Of a stretch of 64,000 nt of DNA, positions 1 through 9,277 are shown in pieces. The notes below the pieces were generated by a model. That model was not told the origin of the DNA. It saw nothing but the letters and a program-made list of their open reading frames with translations, and searched no databases. The position numbers were made by a program, and so were the translations under genes. How positions within the stretch are numbered: the stretch's first letter is position 1; each line of letters begins with the position of its first letter. The stretch comes from Gonocerus acuteangulatus. Its lineage: Eukaryota > Arthropoda > Insecta > Hemiptera > Coreidae. Location: the NCBI GenBank assembly GCA_946811695.1, contig OX328131.1, positions 15,092,289-15,156,288 of the forward strand, read 5' to 3'.

Positions 1-239
1 GGAGGGCGAGCAAAGACTCCAAGGCTTGGGGCCAGAACTTGGTCCAGAGACCGTCCGAGTGTCGCCCCAGGAACACCCCCGTCCCTCCCTCTCTTATCCC
101 CATGTCCCGTTAGTTTAAATGTTTGCAGGTCCTCCTTTTAACACGATATATCGATTTTTTGTATCGATCTCCAAGGACCGATCTTTTTAAAGAATCGATC
201 TCTAAGCGCCGATCTTTTAAAGAATCGGGGAGAATTGGG

Positions 240-420
240 GGGGGGGGGGGTACGGAGTCTACTAACAATCTAGAACTACCAATCTAGAACTTGGAATAGT
301 AAGCAAATTAAAACACTATTAGGCCCATAAAAACATTGTTTTCTGAACTACGTGATCTTATTTAATTTATTTTAAGGTTTTTATGAGTAACAAGAGATGA
401 GATTAAGTATTTGAATATTT
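240..420 (+). repeat. Interspersed repeat fragment (spacer of foldback element)
   Basis: It starts with a G run, then blocks such as ACTAACAATCTAGAACT and AAGGTTTTTATGAGT. The same order of blocks occurs on the minus strand at about 37755-37910, also beside a G run. The spacer of the foldback is therefore itself a dispersed repeat. Confidence 0.65.
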
Positions 421-454
421 GAAATAATCAAACACTTTATTTTACAGTATTCCA

Positions 455-1020
455 GAAAATCGATTCTTTAAAATATCGGTCCCTGAAGATCGATTCTTTA
501 AAAAATCGGCCCTTGAAGATCGATTCAATAAAAGAACGGCCCTAAGAGATCGATTCTTTATAAAGATCGGCCCTTGAAGATCGATTCAATGAAAGAACGG
601 GCCTTAGAGATCGATTCTTTAAAATATCGGTCCTTGAAGATCGATTCAATAAAAGATCGGCCTTGGGAGAATGACTCTTTATAAATATCGGCCCTTGGAG
701 ATCGATTCTTTATAAATATCGGCCCTTGGAGATCGATTCTTTATAAATATCGGCCCTTGGAGATCGATTCTTTATAAATATCGGCCCTTGGAGATCGATT
801 CTTTATAAATATCGGCCCTTGGAGATCGATTCTTTATAAATATCGGCCCTTGGAGATAGATTCTTTTTAAATATCGGCCCTTGGAGATCGATTCTTTATA
901 AATATTGGCCCTTGGAGATCGATTCTTTATAAAAATCGGCCCTTGGAGATCGATTCTTTATAAATATCGGCCCTTGGCGATCGATTATTTGACATGATTG
1001 GCCCTGGGATATCGATTCAA
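455..1020. repeat. 31-bp tandem array
   Basis: About 18 units of roughly 31 bp. The central ones (about 690-960) are almost identical and the outer ones more diverged, as expected from expansion out of the centre. The array is the right arm of the foldback structure. Confidence 0.88.
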
Positions 1021-1099
1021 ACAATCGATATATCGTGCAAAAAAGATCGATATGTCGTGCTAAAAAGATCGATCTTTTAAAAGGTCGATTCAGATCGCC

Positions 1100-1265
1100 C
1101 ATCCCTAGCTCTTGCTACTATAAACCTCTTGGCACTGGCTATCCATCATCCAGCAAATGACAGTGGGCCCATGGGTGCTGTTTCCGAACCTAGTCCTGCC
1201 AACCTGTCTGCCTTCTCATTGCCTACGATACCTCTATGTCCTGGTATCCAATAGACAATATATAT
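1100..1265 (-). pseudogene. LINE RNase H fragment
   Basis: The minus-strand translation gives WIPGHRGIVGNEKADRLA and then GLGSETAPMGP, the C-terminal part of a retrotransposon RNase H domain with its G-N-E-x-A-D motif. No other LINE domain adjoins it, so this is a short dead fragment, probably a 3' intergenic insertion downstream of the GNAT gene. Confidence 0.75.
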
Positions 1266-1269
1266 ATAT

Positions 1270-1595
1270 GCTTATCTGTGACTACTTTTTTGCCCAAGTT
1301 TCTACTGAGGGGAGGGACAAAATGCCTTAATTCAATTTTTTCTACAATTAACCTGTAAAAAATACTACTTTCCCGAATTTCAAGTTTTTTTTTTGTGTTG
1401 AAATATTGGTGACAATTTATAACAGTGAATTATGTACTGATTGTTTGGGAGAATAATTCAAATGAAGATAGAAGTACTAAATGGTTATATTCATTGACAT
1501 AAAATATGACTAGTCAAATATTTTAATGAATCTGAAAATGAAAGCATGACATTGAAGTTTCAGTTGTGAATAATTTGTTGGAATGGTATTAATAA
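1270..1595. other. AT-rich 3' flank of the GNAT gene
   Basis: No ORF or recognised repeat. It should hold the 3' UTR and polyadenylation site of the minus-strand GNAT gene. Confidence 0.4.
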
Positions 1596-1598
1596 GTA

Positions 1599-1668
1599 TC
1601 AAGAGAAATCCCAGCCACTCTGCTCAAATGTTCCTGTTTTTCCTTTGAAAATCACTTCTCCGTTAAAT
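1599..1668 (-). CDS. GNAT gene, terminal coding exon
   Basis: A TTTTTTTTTACAG acceptor leads to one base that completes the Glu codon of exon 4, then FNGEVIFKGKTGTFEQSG, WDFS and TGA. The sense matches the G-x-V-F tail typical of these proteins. It lies 4.3 kb from exon 4, across an intron full of repeats. Confidence 0.75.
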
Positions 1669-4600
1669 CTGTAAAAAAAAATAACTAAAATGTTATTACA
1701 ATAATCAAAATTGTCTCAATAATATAAGATAAACAACAGTTTTTAAGTTATTGAATTCTATCTTAGCTTAACAAAATAATATTATGGAGAGATGAAAAAT
1801 TTAGGTGGTGGAAGTTTGGGAATCAGCAGCATAAGTAATTTATTCAGTGCACTGTATTCACTGTTTTTTCTGGTGTTAATTGTTCAGTGATTTGCCAATC
1901 GAGCCAAAAAATTGGCATACTAGTTGACTATCCATCATAATGCAAGTTTCCTCATTGTCTGGAGTCAGGCACGATTAGTGGACGTTTGCATCTGAGAAAA
2001 TAAAGAAAAATACAAGTTATGTATCGCCCAAGAGAGCTGGTAACGCACGTTTCATGAAGTGTTTAATGCACCTTGATATTTTATTATAGTGCATCTCTTG
2101 GGTAGATAAGAAGGGTATATATGTGTTGGCTAGACTTACCATGGAACACCAGGTACTTCGCCTAGGGGAAAGGTGCAAAAAAACATTGCCAAAAATATTG
2201 TTTTATTCAAAAGCCAACAATCTTTAATGTAAAATGAAGGCAATTTTACAATGAATAATAAATAAGGCAGACACTTTTATGCGCGATGATAGTTTTTTTC
2301 TAATATTAAATGAAGTGTTTTATTCACAATGCAATTCACTGGCAAGTTTGAATACAGCTCTACAAGATAATGTGAGTAAGAACCAATGAGAGCGCAGAAA
2401 ACAACCACAACTGCCCAGATGACGAGCAACATTTATTTTCATGTTTGCTGGTAATTAAATCCCATAAAAAGTGTCTGCCCTTTTGTAATTATTTTCAATT
2501 GTATTTATTGAAGACACTGTTAAAAGCAGCATGAATAAAACAATTCATTTAATATTTAAAAAAAAAAACAAAAAAAAAACTACTTTGGTTTTTTTATATG
2601 TTTTTCATTCTTAAAAGTGTCTACCTTATTTATTATTTGTTGTAAAATTGCCTTAATTTTACATTAAAGATAGTTGGCTACTGAATAAAACACTATTTTT
2701 AGTAATCTTTTTTTTTGTACCTGGTGTTCCACGGTAAGTCTAGCCAACACATATTTACCTTCTTATCTACCAAAGAAATGACTATAGAATAATTCCAACG
2801 TGCATAAAACACCTTTGCTTCCTCCAACAGCTTCTGCCAATTGTCTCTATTTTGTTCAGAGGCTATCCAGTTTCTGACACCCAAGATAGACCTAGCATCC
2901 TCCCGTCACATGGTCAGACCACCTCCGTCTTGGCCTGCTCTTCTTCAGGTCCTTGGTTTAATGAAAGGTTTAGGTTTTTAATCGAAATTTATCATTGCAT
3001 TTCCATTATTCAATTACACTGTTCTGCACGAAAATCCTCCTTCAAACCAAAACTTGCTTTCTTACTGTTTTCAAATGTGCTGAACACGAATTTGAAGTCA
3101 GATTCTGTCTATCACGCACAGTTTCTTGAGAAATTCTAGTTTTTTATCCAAAAATGTGAGTTTTTTGTAAATTTGACGAACTTTTTTTGGCATCAAAACA
3201 TAGTGAAAAAAATTCAAAAGCCCGATGATTTTGAGCGCAATGAAGTATATTTGAACGGAAAAAAATTTGACGGGAATATTACAAGTGGTTGAAGAAATAT
3301 GGCTAAAAGTGTTTTTTCAGTTTTTGATCTTGTGGCAGGGAAATTCGACATCCACTCAAGGACCTCACTTTTGAAGCAAAGTTAAATACTACTGAGAAAA
3401 AGGCTTGGATTGCTTTTCGAGAGGTATGTGCTAAGTTTTTGGGAAACGAAAAATCTAGAGACTACCGAAAAATAGTCCAAGAACTGCTTACTTCATATAA
3501 AACATTGGGATGCAATATGTCCTTAAAAATACATTTCCTGCATAGTCACCTAGACTTTTTCGCCCCAAATTTGGGTGCAGTTTCGGACGAACATGGAGAA
3601 CGATTCCACCAAGACATATCCAGAATGGAAAAAAGATATACTGGCAAATGGAATGAGAAGATGCTGGCGGATTACTGCTGGACACTGCAGCGGGAGACAG
3701 AGGAGGAAGAGTACAAAAGAAAAAAAAAAATACTCATTGACGATGTGTGTATATTTTTTGAGTTGTGTCATATTTAGTATTATACCTGATAGCATGCAGG
3801 ATTCAATTAATTATATTTTACCGTTGAAAAAGAAAAAAAAATCTGTTATAATAAAGACAATAATTTTCAAATACAATTTTTCATTTTTTCCAAGTTTCTC
3901 CTCTTTTCTCTCAAAATCAGAGGGTGATAGAATTTTTCTGAGTTCAGATTCGGACTCAGCACGCCTGAAAACACGAGAAACAGGCAAAATTGTTCAAGGG
4001 AGGGGAGAAAAGTTTTTTTTTTCAGAACAGTGTTATTTGTGCACTTCTAAAATGATAATTCATCTTGGATTTTTTTCTTTTTATTCAAATATAAAAAAGG
4101 TGTTTGGAATTGAAATAAAAAATCACTAACACACATTTGTATACTTTGTTCAGTGCAATAGTAGGGTTACTCATTAATAGGGAACGGGTGTTCATGTAAA
4201 ATAAAATTCAAAATATATACATACATATTTAACTATTTATAATGAAATATATAATAAAAAATTGAAAATATGTAGTAAAAAATACAAAAACCAGTATAAA
4301 ACATTGAAAAGAAAAGCATAAATAATTAGTAAAAACTCTGTTATTATAAATAGAAAGAACAAAGGTTGGAAATATATAGAAAAAAATGACTAAAACTCTA
4401 TAACATATTGAAAAATAAAGCATAAATAAAAATTAGGAACTGATTTTAAAAGGGGGGAAAAAGAAGTTGAAAATTTCTACAGATGAACATTATTTTAGAA
4501 AATTGTTTGCAACAACATGTATTTTTAAATTGTGAAATGACACCGTTCTGATCTCATAAGGGGACTGGTGGGGTCACGGATCAGGCCCATTTTCAACATA

Positions 4601-7600
4601 GTTGACATGTGTCCAAGTGTTCGTCCAATGTGCCTTAGGAGCTAAGAAATAAAATAAAATAGGTTGAAACTTAATTATTTTATACCTAGAGTTTGGAAAA
4701 TGATATTGACACAATTCTTTCACTTATTCATTTGTTTTTGAGAGTAGATTAAAGGAATAATACAAATATTAAACAATAATTTGTCATACATATTTTTTTA
4801 AAACGTATCTGCTCCTAGACCATTAGCGCCAGGGAAGCATGGCTGCCAGCCACCTTTGCTCCTTGCAATTACAAAAAAAACAGTGATTAGACTCAATGGG
4901 TAAAGCATTATTTTCTTTCTCGGTTTCCCCTTTATTTTTTTAATTACAAAATTAATAGAATATCAAAATATGTATTTATGGCAGAATATGTAAAAATATG
5001 GATTTTTCACAAAATATGCAAAAATATGTAAAATAAAAACCTGTTTAAATGCTTTATAATCACTTAAAACATTCAGAATTATATCAACAATTACGATTTA
5101 AGAATCAGAAAAAATATTTAAATACAAGAACACCCATTCCCTAGTTATTAATATTCTTTATTCAGTTCTATTTATTTCTTTATTTTGTGTTTCGTCTCTT
5201 GGACGATAAACACATTAAGCTAAGGAATTGGTTTTAGAGGATATTTTATTACTTGTCCAGGATTTATGTATTTAAATTAAATTTATTAGAAGCATAAAAA
5301 TTATTGCAGGGGAGGTTTAACTTTTATTCATAATGAAAATGCACTTATTCATGGAATAAAAGTGTAGATTCATTAACGTATCTTCTAGGTCTTCATATGA
5401 GATCGTATTTGGTAGATATGTTAAGATACTGTCTATGTACTGGCTACCTTCAGCGAGAAGTTCACACATGTTGTAAGGGATATTTAAGTCATTCTGTTTT
5501 ATGCAGTCTGTAAGTATATGTTTTATTGTCAATTCAGTATTACACATTTCACAAAGCGGTTTCTCTTGTCTTGTCATTAAGTACTGGTGAGTAAGTCTTA
5601 ATGGCCAATCCTGAGTTGAGCCAATACTACCTCCTCCCGTCTATTGGCTCGATAACTGGATGGCCAGTCTTTGATGGTATGTTTTATAGTACGTAGTTTG
5701 TTGTCTGTAAGAGTCGTCCAAGAGTGTTCCCAATATCCCAAAATTAATTTCTTTGTAATTCTGCTAATGTCTTCATGTGTTCCTCCATCTATTTGTGCCT
5801 GTCCTGCAGCGATTTTTTTGTTTGCGTCTGCGATTGAATTTTTCCCTAGAAGTTCACTTCCATAAACACAGCAATATCATTCTGAGACAAATTCAGTACC
5901 CTCATTTTGTGAAAGCATTTGTCCATAAGAAGGCATAATGTGTGTATATCAAAATATCTGCACAAACAATATTTACTTACTCATATGTGCCAAAATCAAC
6001 CTCGAGGAGTGGAACAAATCCGACTTTCTTAGATAAATGTTTTGAAGCAGGATGTGTAAAGACGGTACCCGTAAACTGTAAAATAAAAAAAAAACTAACA
6101 TTACTATTTATACGTTATTTATTTTTTACGTTGCTTTTGTGGAGAAAAGCATCATCATCATTGGGGTGTCATATTTAGTTTTTAAGACAGATGGAAACAG
6201 TTTTACATACATTATTTAACACAATAAAATACATAACTACTTATCTGCCGTGACAAAGCACGGGCATACAGCTAGTTACTTATGAATGCCAATAACAATT
6301 TAAAACATTTTCTTTAAACTGTTTCTACAAGTAGCAAAGTAACAAACTTTAATAGTTCAAAGTTATGGAAAATTGGCCTTCCTGAACAATTACAAATATG
6401 TGACATGCTGTCCTTTACCTCCAGGGTACAGATATTTATTTATTTTACTGATAAAACTAATTAAAATTAATTTACAAAATGTCTGCTCCTAAAAAGTAAT
6501 TTTTTATATATTTAGTAATAATGCACTTGATTACCTCAGTTCAATTTTATAACTACTAATTAATTTCTACTAGCAAAAATTATAAAAAATAGTTCAGCTT
6601 CATGAGGTACTTATTGTGCATTTTTTGTGTTTTAGAGAGGGCAAGAAAAAATGTTAGTGTGCCAATGTTTTATCATTTCTGATTATCATTAAAAAAACAT
6701 AAGGTTACTAGTATAATTCGAACATTGTTGGAATTATGAATCATTGTGTTTTTAAAATGTAAAATCAAGTGCGCAAGAAAACATTCAAATAATTAACCTT
6801 CAATTGGTGAGGTGGAAACTAAAGGACACCAGCAGCTCTTCAAAATTCATCGATCTCATTTCTCGTTTCAGAATGACTTGTTCTCACCTGTCTTGACATG
6901 ATTTGAGCGTAGTACACTTTATTTGTAAGTTTTAGCTCAGGGAAGTTCATTGGGGTCCTTTTCACACCACCTTTGCACTTTACAGTAGTGTTTTTTTCCC
7001 CATTTTTTTTTTTTTTTTAATTTTCTAAATAAAATGTCTGGTGAAAGAATATTCTTTCAGAGTGATGACCCAGATTTTTGTAGATACATTTTTGAGGAAC
7101 TGAATTCACCATTTGAGAAAGCAAGAAGGGTTGCGTCCTTCTGATATTGAGGATAGTCATACTAAATCCAAAAGTGGATATTATTGTCAGTGGTCATGAA
7201 TGTGATTCAAAAGAAAGTGTGGTATGACATACTAGTGATAGACAGCTGATATCTACCAAGGAAGAGGGAATAAAAGATTAGATATATATTTGGTCTAAAT
7301 AAAATCTGGGCCCCCTGCATTTGTACCCAGGAAATCTAGTGTTTTCTTCTCTATCAGACTGTTTATTATTATTTTTTATTTTTTTTTTTTTTTGGTGCTT
7401 ACGTATTAGCTCCACCACATCTAGGTCAGAGATCTGGGTTATCAACGCAGGCGCATAACTCATTCGAATTTTGGGCAATATGGCCGTTTTGTTTGATACC
7501 ACCGAAAAACGGATGATCTATATTATCAATAGGTTGGATTGATTAGAGTGTCGACGTAACCTTGTGCGAGCAGAAACGCATAGCAATTATGCCATTAACA

Positions 7601-9228
7601 TAAGTGCTACGCGTTTCCGCTCGCTCAAGGTTCTATCGAAACTCTAGGCAACCAAACTCCTTGATAATATACATAAATGGCCTTTCCGTGGCCATATTGG
7701 CAAAAATTCAATTGACTTCTGTGCGTGCTGATGATCCAGATCTATGACCTCCATGTAGTGAACTAATACTTAAGTACCTTTTTTCTGAGAGCATTTGTTT
7801 CTCAATTTTTTTTTATGAAATAAAATATTTTGTCTTATATTATAAATTTATTTGGGACTGTCTGATAAACTCGGCTACACATCCCAACAAAAGCATAAAT
7901 GCATTAGCGTTATATCCCTATGTTTAAAAAAAATAAATAAAATTATTACTTCATTACCTTTATGCCTAGAGTTTCACATAGAGGTTTCCTACACTCCAGA
8001 AGCCTCTGTCCGATCTTGTAGCCGTGGTAGTCTGTGTGAACAGAGAGGCCGAGAGCTGAGAGGTAGGTCTCAGATCCATACTTCTCGTACATCTTGGCTT
8101 TATCTGCAACGTCAGCTACGGCGTCGTAAACTTTTTCCATTTTAGTTCCTTTAACTATCTGAAATAAAAATGAATTATTAGACAATAAAGTATTAAAGGG
8201 TCTCTCCTGGTCCTGTGACTGGCGCTTTAGATTCTCATGCGGGAGATGTGGGTCCGATTCTCGACTGCAGCAGGTGGAGTTCCTTCATTTCAAGGCCCTT
8301 TGAAAAAACTTCCCTGCTGTGCCATGGATATTTAGTAAGGGTGGTAACCTATAGATAGCCCGGAGGTAATGGCCGAATAGCAGAAGGGCCGTAAAAAAGA
8401 AAACAAAATAATTGTACAACCGACATTCCAGTACAATCCGTGAAACCCCATAACAAGATAAGAAAACTTGAGGGAAATTAATCGTACTAAATATTCTCTC
8501 ACTCTTACTCTCTTTATATATACATATTGTGAGGGCCCCGGAAGTCAAGAGGTCTAAGAGACATTTTTGGAAAAATTGAGTTAGGTAGAGGAATGGGTTG
8601 TGATCACCGCAATCTTGTGTGTGGTAAAACGATCCAAGTGATTTTCTTGACAGTTGCTGCCACCTAGCTTGTGTTATCTTGAGTATTGTCACTTTTGTAA
8701 TATTAAGTCCAGAAGGAAATTAAGGGGATTCTCCAATTATTTTGTATATTAATCATAAACCGTACCTATCCCTAGTTTGTATACTAATCAATGACGTACC
8801 TATTATCTATTATCGATAATAAACAGCTAAGGACCTGAGGATTCGTCCAGTATGACCGGAATTGTAAGAATCTAGTTTTTGCTAATACCACATATCGTTC
8901 CTACCATGTCAAACAATCGAATATGCAAATCGGAGCAAACTAGAGAACGTACATATTCTATCAATGGAATAAGTAATTTATTGAAAAAGGATCTTATTCG
9001 ATACTTTATTTAAGGCATTAAAGGCTATTGTAAAGGCGTTAGAGTTGCGGCAAGCTGTATCGTCAACAATCCAAGAGCTACCAATCTCCAAGAGCTCGAA
9101 TCTGAAAAACGAGATTTTGCATATTCGATAGTTTGACATGGTAGGGACGATATGTTCAACTTTGACTCCATTTTCCTCAATACATTGAGTTTGTTACTTC
9201 GACCCTTTGACCTCTGGCGTCGCCAAAT

Positions 9229-9277
<49 letters not shown>

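Larger units (their letters stand above)
140..1095. mobile_element. Foldback-type satellite element
   Basis: The left arm (about 140-235) is the reverse complement of units in the right arm (about 455-1095). Both outer ends carry the inverted motif CACGATATATCGATT (left near 141, right near 1021-1038 as its complement). The right arm is a run of about 31-bp units with GATCGATTC, TTTATAAA and CGGCCC blocks. The arms enclose a roughly 220-bp spacer. Tandem inverted arms around a spacer are typical of foldback transposons. No transposase is present. Confidence 0.7.

Noticed and set aside
1021..1095. CRISPR-like array at 455-1020
   Set aside because: The 31-bp units are contiguous without unique spacers and lie in eukaryotic DNA.
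4525..4641. Exon-like island as GNAT exon 5
   Set aside because: The phase is wrong; the exon at 1599-1668 fits the phase and gives the expected C-terminal sequence.
8285..8692. 135-codon minus-strand ORF
   Set aside because: It overlaps the SINE tail and repeat X and has no recognisable domain.
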